Source: Nymphaea colorata (lineage: Eukaryota > Streptophyta > Magnoliopsida > Nymphaeales > Nymphaeaceae). Taken from it: a stretch of DNA of 64,000 nucleotides. A model generated the notes under the pieces. It ran no database searches and had not been told where the DNA came from. It saw only the letters and a program-made list of their open reading frames with translations. Below, in pieces: positions 11,656 through 22,640 of the stretch (positions are counted from its first letter, which is position 1; every line of letters starts with the position of its first letter). The stretch spans positions 25,214,412 through 25,278,411 of the forward strand of contig NC_045139.1 in NCBI RefSeq assembly GCF_008831285.2, read 5' to 3'. Position numbers and translations under genes: made by a program.

Positions 11656-12795
11656 ATAAACACGGTAGAAGGTCTACAAACACTAATTTAACATAAAGTA
11701 AGTCTTGGTTAAAGTTGTTTTTATAAGAATTTATTGATTTTTCTACTAGTAAATTTCGATGTTATAATAGTTGTTTACTTTTCTATTACTCTAAGAACAT
11801 TATTCAACTCAAGAAACGATTAACTTAACATATATTTCCACTATAAAACATTCTTAAGATAATGTCTGCACGGTTAGATTGTGCAAAAAATTGTTTAACT
11901 TAACTATCCATTTTGATGAGTCTGATTTTATCTTTCACCTAGTGGTTTGGGATTTATCATTACTTATATATCTATATATACAAGAAATATTCAAATTCTG
12001 CTGGATGCGTCTGACATCCAGCATATTTGACTGTGTGTGTGGCCTTGAAGTGTGAACTCGATGTGCATTAATGACCGCAAGCTTGAGGGTGAAGCTGGTT
12101 ATAAAGTGAAAAAGGAAGTTTTGAAAGGAATTCAAAAGAAATTGTTAAAAACTAAAAAGACTAAAAAATACACATCATTGTAAAAATAAAAATTCTAAAA
12201 TACTCCAACCCTTTCTCGTGTATATTTGTTGCACGCAACAACTCGATCTCCCTTGAGAGGAGTGGTGCGAATTTCCGCACCACACACCCACTCACATGTT
12301 TAACAAAATCTTTCTTTTTCTTTTGCTGATATAGGAGGAGGGAGTTCAAGATTCAAAGGCATTTTAGTCACCTATCGGGTCCCGAACACGCACTGCCCGT
12401 GTTCGGAGCCCGAACCCATAACCTTCCTTCTCTGTCTACATCCGGCAACCAAACATCCAATTAAAAGGCAAAAGTAGAGAAACAACGATGGTTGGTAGCA
12501 TAAGCAAGCCACGCAAAACATCTCAACAGAGAAGAAAACCATTTTAAAAACTGGCATTGAAAATGGGATAGATTCCAGGAAGCCCGTGAATTAGCCGGAA
12601 GGCAAAGAAATTAAACAAATTCTGTAAGTTAAGAGAAGCGGCCGGACTTCCATCTGGTATACATATATATATGATCGCGAGATGCAGAAAGTAAACAGAA
12701 TTTGCAGAAGAGAAACCGCCATTGAAGCTGATCTGATCTGATGGCTAATTTAATACAGAAAGAAAGGAAGGAAGGAAGGATAGGAGGGGGCTCAC

Positions 12796-12906
12796 AACAA
12801 AGTCATGGTAGTGAATTCTTGATGATGCTTGCGATGGCAGAGAACAGGAGAGACAAATGGTGAGAAGTTGCAGGAGGAGGAGTCGCTTCTGGAAGTCCAC
12901 ACCCAT
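12796..12906 (-). pseudogene. Laccase exon 1: start and signal peptide
   Basis: The ATG at 12904-12906 opens MGVDFQKR, a hydrophobic stretch (LLLLQLLTICLSC) and then IHYHDFV, the conserved start of mature plant laccases. The exon ends at GTT before a GTGAGC donor. It is 37 codons long, phase 0. By itself this exon is undamaged. The signal peptide fits export to the wall. Confidence 0.8.
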
Positions 12907-13898
12907 CGCGTAGCTCCTTATTAAGGCAGTCCCCGATTGCTCAGAAGCAAAGCGAACTTACACAATATATAGCAACGCAGATTGAATCCAGTCCGCTGGG
13001 TTGAAGTTAATAAGACAAAACCAGCCTTGTAAGAACAAAGCACAAAAAAAATGACAAAACCGCCCTCGAGTATTTATTTGAGAAAGACCTGGTAACTGCC
13101 GGCGTTGCACCGACTTCGATCCTTTGCCTGTGAAATCAATTGCTGTTAAATACACCCAGGATCATGGAATGGAATTTTAGATCAAAATGCTTGATTTTTA
13201 AGAAATTAGAATCAATATTAATCAAGCGAGGCATTTTGTTTTCAAAATTAAAAAATTGAAACATGAACTTTTGATTCCCATTTTAATTTGAGGAGGAATT
13301 GTGACTCTGGATTATTTTCATTCTTGAATTGTAAATTACAGGGAATTGTTCGATTCATGCAAGTATGGCAGTCTTTACTTAAAAAAATGAGTACTAAAAG
13401 TTGATCACATGGTTCTCATAGAACCGGGCAATTATATGTTACTACAAGTATACATATTTCGAAATAAATACTATGACTCAGCAATCATTTCTTTCTGAGA
13501 TCTATTTTTAATCGCGAATCAATAATAGGTAGATCTATGAAACGTAAGCGAACACATATTTCACAAACAATAAACTTATCTAAATAAGTGGGGCAAATGG
13601 CTTTGTACTCCTCAGACATTTTTGAACTTAATTTACCCATGATTTGAAAAATGAGTTCACATTTTACCGTACTTTTCATACAAAAGATCACTTTTTTCTT
13701 TTGTGGAAACTGTCAAATAAGATCCACCAGCAAGACCAATTGAAAGAATGGTAGCTACTAGTTAGGTGGAGCTTGTGGATGCCTTTGTCCACATCTTATT
13801 AGAATATGGCCAGTTATTCTTTGCCATTCAGAGTAGATGCATCAGATTCATGCATATGATCTCTGAAAACTTAAGTACATAGCATCTCAAACAGTGCC

Positions 13899-14160
13899 CG
13901 TCAAAACTCGACTCGAAGTGGAGCTCAAGTTCAAATATATGCTCGAAATGTTAAACGAGTTCAGTTCAAGTGGTAAGAACTCAAGTTATTTAAACTTAAC
14001 TTGGATCAACTACATAATGAATGCTGAAATACAATGAGAGAATAGTTGAATGAGTAACAACTGAACGAGTTAAACAAGCTAGCGAGTTAAAGAAACAAGA
14101 AAGACTTAACAAAAACGAGTTAAACGAGTCGAGCTCGATGCTGTATTGTCGACTCAGATC
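13899..14160. repeat. Self-similar CTCGA/GAGTTAAACGAG block
   Basis: Many variants of ACTCGA, GAGCTC and AACGAGTT occur within 260 bases, including GAGTCGAGCTCGATG. This is typical of degenerate plant dispersed repeats. The class is unknown. Confidence 0.45.
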
Positions 14161-14869
14161 GAATGTAAGGTGTGCCTGCTGCTAGCTGGTAATAGAAGTT
14201 GTCACAACTAATAGGCTAGCCTGTACTATTATTAATGAAGAGTGATTAATTTTGGAAACCTAAAATGCATGAAAAATCCCTATACAAGGCCCAGACCCCA
14301 ACTTTTTACCCTACATTTGTGCCTCACAAGTAAATGCAAGTAGAATTAGAAAATGAATCTTTTGATTGGTGTATGAATTATGATATAACTTTTTACCCTT
14401 TTCTTTTCCTACTATCTCTCTCCTCTCCTGAAATGCTGGTGGAACGTAAAATTGTTTGAGAATTCCAAGAGTTACAATTTCTGAAATGGCATATTCACTA
14501 ATCAAAATTCAAAAGAAAAATCACAAAAAATTAAAATTTTAATGGAATGACACCAATTTTGTGCAATTACATTCCACCGATCGGCAACAAATCCTCTCCA
14601 TTGCAGCCAAAAAATAGCACAACATTTTAAATGTAATTGTTGGAAAACGCTTTAGTGTTGATGCATGTTGATGCTGGCAGTCTGGGATATAAAGATCTTA
14701 CTCTCGGTCTATATCCTCCATTTCCCCTTTCTATTCTTCTTTTTAGTCTTCTCATTCATCGTTGTCACCGTTGGTGCATGGTTCACACGTTTCTAGATGG
14801 GATTATATATATATACATATAATGGTTGCTTTAGCTGAATAATGCAGTGTGATAGGGGTGGACAATATT

Positions 14870-15060
14870 TGATATTATTGGTACCATACACGCACTTCAG
14901 ATCCCATGCATAAAATTATGTACGAATAAGGTATGTAGCATGTGTTTATGTTTCTTGATGGAACAATACTTATTCCATTTCTTGCTTTGAGCGCAAAGTA
15001 TATCTTTAAATGGACGGCAACCTCAAGTTTTAACTATATGTAAAACCAAGTTTTAGGTTG
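14870..15060. repeat. Diverged copy of laccase 3' flanking sequence
   Basis: It shares, in the same order as 4925-5120, the blocks TTGGTAC, GATCCCATGCA, AAAATTATG, GATGGAACAATA, TTGCTTT and TATCTTT. The order and spacing are similar but single bases have diverged. This may be the trace of an older tandem laccase copy or of a dispersed repeat. Confidence 0.5.
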
Positions 15061-16629
15061 GACCTTTCTTGATCCCAAGATCTTCCAGATTTATAGAGAA
15101 CTATCATTTGATGACCAACTAACCACACTGGTGCTCGAATTTCTAGAGGGAAATTGAAGAACAAATTTTCTAGTCTACTAGGAACTGGATATTCTTCTCT
15201 ATTTCTTTCTCCCGTGTCATAATCGTAGTCCGATCAAAATTTTATTTGAAAAATTGTATTTTGGTTCCTGTTAAAAAGTTTGAAATTATAACTCGATCTT
15301 TACAAAGAAAAAACTAACGGACAGCCACTGGAGAGGGATAAAACTGGAAATGTCTGAAAACAGCTTTCATAAAAAGACAAAATTGCTCTTTTTTTTTAAG
15401 AAAAAAAATGTCCCCACGTGCCCACAAGGTGGCTTGGGTCTCCCTTTCGATATGATCATCCAGAGAATGTTCTTAAATTAGAAAATTGAATGGAACGGCC
15501 CAGGCTGCCGGTTTGCTAAAATATTTGGAAAATATTTAAAAAATTTTGGAAAACGAGGGAAAGTTAAAAAGAAATTAAAAGTAAGTTGCTACACTTAAAT
15601 AATCTCATGATATGCATAAAATGGATTGATTCCTTATCATTAAATTTAAATTGGCAGACACATGCCAATTTATGATAATCTTAGTTTAGTTTGAATTCAG
15701 ACCAATTTTTTGAAAACATTGACACATGAGATATCATGTGCCCTCACAGTTAATGGAAGAGCTTCTGTGATAAAACCAGGGGTAGAGTCAATTTTTTTTT
15801 ATCAGGTACTAAATATATAATTAACAAATTTTTAATTAGCCTTGCAACTACTTGGGTCTTGCGAGCGACCAATATTCCTGGACCCCAATCTAATAACTGA
15901 CGCATACGTCCGACGGAGGCCACACCTGTCTCGGCACTTGATTAGAACTATATAATAATCAGTTGCACAGTTCTTGCTTTCAACGACCATCACCTGAACA
16001 TTCAAACCGGTCATTCTTATTATATTTAGTTATATGTATTGCTTGCTTGCTTTTGTCTGTTAGGTGAAGAAACTGCATTATATCATATAGAAAGAACTTT
16101 CGAGTACAAACTGCAAATAATACTGCATTTGCCACAAAGAATAATTTAAGTAACTCTACATGGATGTTGACATGCTTCAACATAGAAACAAAGGTTTGTT
16201 AGTGGGATTTAGCATAGAACTCTGTATGCCTTTTAGCTCCAGGCTACGTCAGCGTGTGCGATAAAATCAATGCGCCTTCAACTCGATGCCCCACTCTACT
16301 TTCATGAGACACATAAGAGTAGTGCCCATGAGAATGAAACTAATGACGTACTGTTAACATGCCACCAGCCCCACCAGGTATGCACTAGCCTTGAGGCACA
16401 AATTGGGCGTCGGCCAATCAATTCAAGGCAGCACCCAAGAAGTATAGAAGAAGGTGTTTGCAGCTCGCTGCATAAATGGAGTTAGAAGTTCATATGAAGA
16501 ATGACATCATTGACGTGGCCATGCAAATAAAATAATAGTTTCATTGCTAGATTCTCTTAGGGTGTTGGGTAATATTTTCATAATCTATTATTAGCGCATA
16601 CCTTTTTCTCCATGTCTTTTTCTTAACTG

Positions 16630-16634
16630 CCAAT
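16630..16634. repeat. E2 target site duplication, left (CCAAT)
   Basis: CCAAT directly before the left LTR. The same five bases follow the right LTR at 22249-22253. Five bases is the usual Copia length. Confidence 0.9.
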
Positions 16635-16942
16635 TGATAACTTTTGAGAGAGTAGAAGGAAGACAATGCACACAGATTTACGTGGTTCGGACTTGTCGAT
16701 CCTACATCCACGATAAGAACATCACGCAACCTTGCTCTGTTTTTTTTTATTCTTCTTTACAAATTACAATGAATATATGTAGCGTTGAAGGAAGACCAAC
16801 AAGGAAGGCATTTCCTCAATGTTTCCTTAATGGCACTCAAACGGCTACAAGAGGAATATATGGCAACAAGAGCAAACATTAACAAGGTAAGAAAATATTG
16901 ACAATTTCGTTTGCGTGATGTTGAAACGTCGACTTCTCATCA
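16635..16942 (-). repeat. E2 3' LTR
   Basis: On the - strand it starts TGATGAGAAG and ends AGTTATCA (TG...CA). Compared with the other LTR it has different small indels around the AATGAATATATG segment. Confidence 0.93.
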
Positions 16943-16952
16943 CTCCCCCTCA
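16943..16952 (-). other. E2 polypurine tract
   Basis: On the - strand GAGGGGGAG lies directly before the 3' LTR. Confidence 0.8.
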
Positions 16953-17044
16953 AGTGGGGCATACAAGTCATGGCAGCCCCACTTGTTAATAGCTTCATTT
17001 AACTCTTTTCTTGATATTGCTTTGGTGAATCCATCTGCAAGCTG

Positions 17045-18283
17045 TTATGAACTTGGTGTGAAGGGAGTAGTGATTTCGCCATTCTGGACCTTTTCTCGTA
17101 TGAAGTGATAGTTAATTTCTATATGTTTTGTCCTTTCATGGAACACTGCATTTGCTGCGATATGTATGACAGCTTGATTATCACAATGCATTGGTGTGGG
17201 AGAACTGAATTCCAAGCCCATTTCAGATAAAAGAGTACGAATCCAAGTAATTTCACTAGCTGTGGTGGCCATTGCACTGTATTCTGCTTCTGCACTGGAC
17301 CTGGAAGTGACTTGTTGTTTCTTACTTCACCAAGATACAAGGTTATCGCCTACATAAATACAATATCCAATAGTGGATTTTCGATCCATGCTTCCTCCCC
17401 AATCTCCATCAGAATATGCTCTAATGTTGACATGGCCATTTCGTTTATATAATAATCCTTGGTCGGGAGATTTCTTTATTTGAGAATCCATTCAACCATG
17501 TCCCAATGTTCCTGAGTCGGATCATGCATATGTTGACTAACAAGATTTACTGCATAGGTGATGTCAGATCTTGTAACTATGAGATATATAAACCTTCCTA
17601 CTAGTCGTTGATATCTTGAAATTTCTAGAGTGTTGTTGATGACCACTGGTGTATCTACAGGACGACATCCAAGTTTTCTAGTTTCTTTGAGTAAATCAGT
17701 GACATATTTTTTTTGTGACATAAATAGTCCTTTCCTTGACTGAGCATTTTATATTCCCAAAAAGTATTTTAACTTTCTCAAATCCTTTATGTCAAAGGCC
17801 TCTTGAAGTAGTGATTTTGCATCATTGATCTTGAAAGTGTTGCTTCCTGTGATGATTATATCGTTCACATAGATAAGAACCAAAGTAATATCATTGTCTT
17901 TCTTATTGATAAACAACGAATTGTTGGCTTTACTAATGTAGAATCCATATTAAGTCCATATATCAATTTTCACAGCTTGCATACTGATGTAGACTTTTAT
18001 TGAGACCTTCCAAGAGGTAGCTTCATATATACTTCTTCTTGTAAGTCTCCCTGCAAGAAAGCATTTTGACATCTAATTGGAATAGTGGCCAATCATAGTT
18101 GCAAGCGATCAAGAGCAATATTCAAACAATATTCATCTTGGCTACCGGGGCAAATGCCTGATCATAATCCAATCATTGTGTTTGAGTATACCCTTTTGTG
18201 ACTAGTCTGGCCTTGTATCTTTCCACTATTCCATCACTGTTGTATTTCATTTTAAAATCTCATCTGCAGTCAACTGCACGTCC
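17045..18283 (-). pseudogene. E2 reverse transcriptase and RNase H remnants
   Basis: The pieces lie in several frames. The end of RT is at 17476-17721 (QKKYVTDLLKET, CRPVDTPV, ITYAVNLVSQ). RNase H is at 17045-17272 (IHIAANAVFHERTKHIEINYHF, as separate motifs). Between about 17840 and 18280 the RT core is present but full of stops. Its catalytic box reads LIYVNDIII, with the first catalytic Asp changed to Asn. The remaining RNase H tail runs into the polypurine tract. Confidence 0.85.
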
Positions 18284-18844
18284 TTAAGGAAATTGAGCAA
18301 TATTTCGTGTTTGATTTATGTTTAAGGCATCAACCTCTTCCTGCATAGCTTTGATCCAATCAGGATTCTCTTTGGCCTCCTCATAAGATCTTGGTTTTAT
18401 TTCTCTTTTTATGGTAGCCAAAAAAGCAGAGTGTTTTTTAGAGAAATTTTTAAACGTCACATGATTTTCGATAGGATGCATAACTGCCTTATATGTCACA
18501 TAATGTTTCAAGTGTCTAAGAGGTTGAATGATTCTTTGTGATCTTCTAGGCTCGGTGACTTCTGTTGTGTCCCTTTCAACTTCATAAGTTCCCATGTTTT
18601 CGATCAAGGTTTGTACTTGAGCTTCTTCTGATGTACTATGATTACCTTGGTTGGTAGAAATTGCAACTAAATCATCATATATGCTAATGTTTGGCAAAGT
18701 AGTCTCCCCCTGACGTCTTTCTTGATGATGGTGATTTTTAAAATATGGCACTGACTCATCAAATTTGACGTCTCTAGAGATACACATGTGTTGTTCATAA
18801 GGGTTGTCCCATCTATATCCTTTTTTGTTGGCTGAATATTCCAT
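18284..18844 (-). pseudogene. E2 integrase-RT linker and RT start
   Basis: It contains RGYRW-type and ISRDVKFDE sequence (integrase C-terminus), a charged linker, PRRSQRI and the RT entry motif SYEEAKENPDWIKAMQEEVDAL. It is open over 186 residues but cut off from both neighbours by frame breaks. Confidence 0.8.
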
Positions 18845-18880
18845 AAATACACACTTGTGAGCTTTGGGACTAAGTTTGTC

Positions 18881-20184
18881 TCATTTAGTTTTGTCGATCA
18901 TAACATACACAATGCTCCCGAACAATTTCAAGCGATTGGTACTGATCTTGCATCCTGTAAGGATGTGAAGAGGTGATTTTCCTCTTAGTATGCAGGTAGG
19001 AGTTCGGCTAATTAGATAGCAAGCAGTCATAGTTGCCTCGCTCCAAAACTGGTTAGGCATACAAGATTGAAAAAGTAAGGAACATGTAATTTCAAGAATA
19101 TGACGGTTTTTCCTCTCGACTACTCCGTTTTGTTGCGGAGTTTTTACACATGAATATTGATGCATCATGCCACTCATATTTCAAAATTTTGAAAAGAACT
19201 GTTTTCAAGCTCAGTCCCATTATCGGTTCTTATACCAACATTATATTGAGTTTGCACCATATTATAGTAAATCACATTTTTTTTCAAAAACTTGATCTTT
19301 GGAATTGAGAAGATATAACCAAGTTACCTTAGAGAAATCATCAATAAATGATAAATAATATTTAAAACCATTATAAGATGTTACTGGAGCAGGACCCCAA
19401 ACATCAACATGCACCAATTCAAACGGTTCACTAGCTAAAGTTTCAGACAAATAAAAAGAAGGATGAGTCATTTTAACATGTTGACAAATTTCACACGCAT
19501 GTAAATCAAAAGTTTCATGAGGAAAAATTAACGATAAAATTCTACTGGACAGGTGGCCAAGTCCGCAATGTCATAAGTGAGAATCAAATCCCAAGCTAGC
19601 AGTCATAACAACATTATTATTTTGATTGATCACATACACTCCATTCTCTTCTTTTTCTTCACCAATCATCATCTTCGTCACCCTGTCCTGAAATAGTACA
19701 TTGGTAGGAGAAAAGATAACATTGCAATTTAGATCATGTGTAATCTTAGAAACAGAGAGAAGATTGGATGCAAGATTAGGCATATAAAGAGTTTTCAATT
19801 CTTTTTCAAAAAAACTTGCTTTTCCTACTCCAACAACTTTATGGAAGTGCCATCAACTATAGTCACAGTCCTTTTTTCACTTTTATTTTCTATATCTTTC
19901 AAGTTATTGTGAAAACATGACATATGTTCATATGCACCTGAATCCATGAACCAAGAGTAATTTCTAGTAAGAGAAGGGTCTAAATTCATACCTAGCTGAT
20001 TTCTAGGTGAAGTGAATGCTGATGCAACAGTTACCGCATTGGTGTGTCTCTGGTCATTTAGATTTTTAATCATCTTTGCAATAGTAGCAAGAGTAACCTC
20101 ACCTTCATCGGATTGGACCAACTGCGCCTGCGGTTTATACTGTTGTTTTAGATGGTCTCCCTTATTGGTAGGTCTGCCATGCAA
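18881..20184 (-). pseudogene. E2 protease and integrase remnants
   Basis: The protease motif WFMDSGAYEHMS is at about 19900-19960. A pre-integrase piece is at 19571-19798 (LASNLLSVSKI). The integrase pieces are at 19262-19471 (FELVHVDVWGPAP, FIDDFSKVTW) and 18881-19177 (PQQNGVVERKNRHI). At least three frame breaks separate them. Confidence 0.85.
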
Positions 20185-20238
20185 ATTCCAGCATTTTTCT
20201 CAAACATGCACTTCTTTTTTGGAGTATGTGCACACTGG

Positions 20239-21057
20239 TCATTTTCCTCTATTTCTGAATGACGATTGAACCTCCATTTTTTCTTCATGTTTCTTGCTGA
20301 CCGAGGAATTAAAAGCAACTTTTTCAATGTTTTCACCACAAGTTTTAGTATCAACAATGTCACCGGTCTTCATAATCTTCTTCCTTTTTTCTTCTCGTAA
20401 GAGGGTGTTACACACCATATCCAAAGACGGCAGATCAGAAGTCATTAATATTTGGCTTCTTGCTTGTTCGTAATCTTCACCTAAACCAGCCAATAGTTTG
20501 AAGGTTCTTTCTTGAACTCGCTGCCTCTTAATGCGAGCAAGGTCGGTTGAGAGTGGACAATGAGAGTCCATCTCATTCCACTTCCCTTTGAGTGTAGCAA
20601 TATAGTTACTCAAGGTCATATGACCTTTCTTCAACTCGTAAATTTCATGGGAGAGTTGATACATGTGCACTGTACTATATTTTTCACTATATAATTATTT
20701 GGCAGCATTCCATATTTCCTCGGCAGTTTCAAAGTAATAAAAACTCTCAGCGATTTTAGCATCCATATAATTCAGCAACCAAGACATGACCATATGATTA
20801 CCAGACTCCCACTCATCATAGTTAGGGTCGTCAATGGCTGGTTTAGATTTTTTTCCATTAACAAACCCACGTTTACATTTTCCACTTAAGAGCATAGTAG
20901 CAGCTTTGGACCAAGACATATAATTTAAGCCATTCAATGGAACATTTGTAATTTTGAGAATGGTGGTACCTGTCTCCACGACAATTTGTTGCTGTGTAGA
21001 AGATCCACTAGCCGAGTTCAGTCCCTGAGAATCACTGGTCCCTTCATTAGTGTCCAT
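20239..21057 (-). pseudogene. E2 gag with one in-frame stop
   Basis: The ATG at 21057 opens MDTNEGTSD, then LNGLNYMSWSKA and the UBN2-type gag domain (LSHEIYELKKGHMTLSNYI). The pieces 20695-21057 and 20239-20670 are in the same frame and are divided by a TAA at 20695-20697. The zinc knuckle that should follow near 20150-20230 is corrupt: the spacing of its Cys and His is lost. Confidence 0.82.
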
Positions 21058-21152
21058 TGATAAAAGAGAAACATGAACAAACTTGTTTTCTGCCGATAAA
21101 GGGACCGCTCAAGAGCCTGCATGCAGAGACGGTCTGAAACTTGTTTTCTGCA

Positions 21153-21722
21153 ACTTGTTTAGTGCAGCAGGAGAGACGGTCAGAAGTCAGGTGATTTCGG
21201 CCTACTCCGGTCACCAATCAGGTCGATTTTGGAGGCATTGGATGAGCAACAGAGAGGCGATTCTCCTTGCAAAATCTCACAAAGGAAGATGGCTCGCGGA
21301 GATAACGTTGGTTGATAGAATAGAGACAAAATCCAGTAATGCCCTGTTTTGCTGCAAAAGAGGTGGTCAGAAATTTGATGATTCCGGCCGACTACGGTCA
21401 CCAAATTGGTCGAGCTCAGAGGTGTTGGATCTGCAACAGATATGTGGTCCTTCTTGTAAAATCTCAGGCTGGGAAATTGATTGTGGAGACAACGCCGGCC
21501 GATGGAATAAAAGGGCAACAAGCACGTTGTGCGCTGTTTTGCAGCAAAAGAGGCGGTTGGAAATTTGACGATTCCAGCCGACTCCGATCACCAAATTGGT
21601 CGAGCTTAAAGGTGTTGGATCCACTACAGATAGGCGGTCCTTTCTGTAAAATCTTAGGCTGGGAGATTAATTGTGGTGATAATGCCGGTCAATGGAATGA
21701 AAGGGAAACTAGCACGTTGCTG
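21153..21722 (-). repeat. Three ~190-bp tandem repeats in the E2 leader
   Basis: Blocks beginning near 21153, 21343 and 21533 align with each other. The second and third match closely (TTTTGCTGCAAAAGAGG against TTTTGCAGCAAAAGAGG, then CACCAAATTGGTCGAGC in both). The first is more diverged. The array lies between gag and the primer binding site. Because 190 is not a multiple of three, long + strand frames run across it (21083-21568 and 21339-21866), but these are by-products of the repeat. Confidence 0.88.
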
Positions 21723-21935
21723 CCCTCTTTTTTTTTTTTCAAAGGCAATGCTAAAAAAAAATTCTCTCCTTGGTGCTCCATATATTTTGCAAATACTTTG
21801 GAGAGATCTTCAGATACTCAAGAGTCCTTCCAACATCTGCTCGACATCTTTAAGAACAAATTTTGACAACACCAACATAAGTCGTTGTTGTGAATGGATG
21901 GAGAACTTCCTCTGTTTCACTATAGATTCAAAACC

Positions 21936-21947
21936 GTTCTGGTACCA
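21936..21947 (-). other. E2 primer binding site
   Basis: On the - strand TGGTACCAGAAC follows the 5' LTR directly. It is a variant of the plant initiator-tRNA-Met site TGGTATCAGAGC. Confidence 0.8.
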
Positions 21948-22248
21948 TGATAACTTTTGAGAGAGTAGAAGGAAGACAATGCACACAGATTTACGTGGTT
22001 TGGATCTGTCGATCCTACATCCACAATAAGAACATCATGCAGCATTGCTATGTTTTTTGTTATTTTTCTTTACAAATTAGTTGAAGGAAGACCAACAAGG
22101 AAGGCGTTTCCTCAACATTTCCTTAACGACACTCAAACGGCTACAAGAGGAATAATAATGAATATATGGCAACAAGAGCAAACATTAACAAGGTAAGAAA
22201 ATATTGACAATTTTGTTTGTGTGATGTTGAAACGTCGACTTCTCATCA
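21948..22248 (-). repeat. E2 5' LTR
   Basis: It matches the 3' LTR end to end with about a dozen differences and the same TG...CA termini. Confidence 0.93.
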
Positions 22249-22253
22249 CCAAT
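22249..22253. repeat. E2 target site duplication, right (CCAAT)
   Basis: It matches 16630-16634 exactly. Confidence 0.9.
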
Positions 22254-22640
22254 CTAGAAAAGATCACAGATTGACATTGCTCCTTATCCATCTAGCATCT
22301 AAGTGGGAATTAACAAGTTAACCAGACAAATTTTTTTACGTCTTTCACCTCCCTTATGATTCTAGGACTGTTTAACTAAAAAATTGCAAATCTGAATCTA
22401 GCCACATAGATCTAAATTTATTTGGTTCTAGCTATATGGATGTAGATGCTATTGCTTGTAGGCTTACAGTATTTTGTGTATCATTACTCTTTGAAGAATG
22501 AGGCAAACTGTTGATTGTGTACTGAGTTAGGCAGATGAGATCAAGGAATTGACGATGCCAGAGATTTCCTTGCCTAGTGGCTTTCTGAGGGGCAACCAAG
22601 AGCAAATAAGGGGAGATCAATCGATCGATTGCCCTGTGAC
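22254..22640. other. Short gene-free stretch
   Basis: AT-rich sequence between E2 and the LINE fragment. Nothing recognised. Confidence 0.4.

Larger units (their letters stand above)
5615..12906 (-). pseudogene. Laccase (multicopper oxidase) pseudogene, six exons
   Basis: Plant laccases are secreted copper oxidases that oxidise phenolics such as monolignols in the cell wall. All six standard exons can be found on the - strand: 12796-12906, about 11289-11440, 10056-10279, 7893-8021, 6396-7311 and 5615-5763, most with clear GT-AG borders. The lengths match the plant family (exon 2 about 152 bp, exon 4 exactly 129 bp). Lesions are a TAA and a frameshift in exon 2, a 21-bp loss covering a copper motif in exon 3 (224 rather than 245 bp), a +1 frameshift in exon 5 near 7090, and a TGA replacing the Trp of the last copper motif in exon 6. 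The HCHFEKHYT and GMSTVF wording resembles the LAC14/15 branch, which I infer from memory of the family. Five independent breaks rule out a sequencing error as the sole cause. Confidence 0.9.
12907..16629. other. Gene-free stretch between laccase pseudogene and E2
   Basis: I see no coding exon. It contains the laccase promoter side up to about 13150, a block at 13899-14160 built from variants of ACTCGA / GAGTTAAACGAG, the diverged copy of the laccase 3' flank at 14870-15060, and a fragment near 15776-15860 of a repeat also seen at 54939 and 56482. The small open frames look random. Confidence 0.5.
16635..22248 (-). mobile_element. Ty1/copia LTR retrotransposon E2, complete but decayed
   Basis: Two LTRs (308 and 301 bp) are flanked by a perfect CCAAT duplication, with a primer binding site and polypurine tract in the right places for a - strand element. 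In transcription order it holds a leader with three ~190-bp repeats, gag, protease, integrase, RT and RNase H. Stops and frameshifts occur in every domain, and the RT motif reads YVND instead of YVDD. The LTRs differ by several indels and substitutions, so the insertion is fairly old. No product can be made. Confidence 0.95.

Noticed and set aside
21083-21866. Two long + strand frames (161 and 175 residues) as possible host genes
   Set aside because: They run across the E2 leader repeats in different frames, share the same repeated peptides, and lie inside a - strand retroelement.
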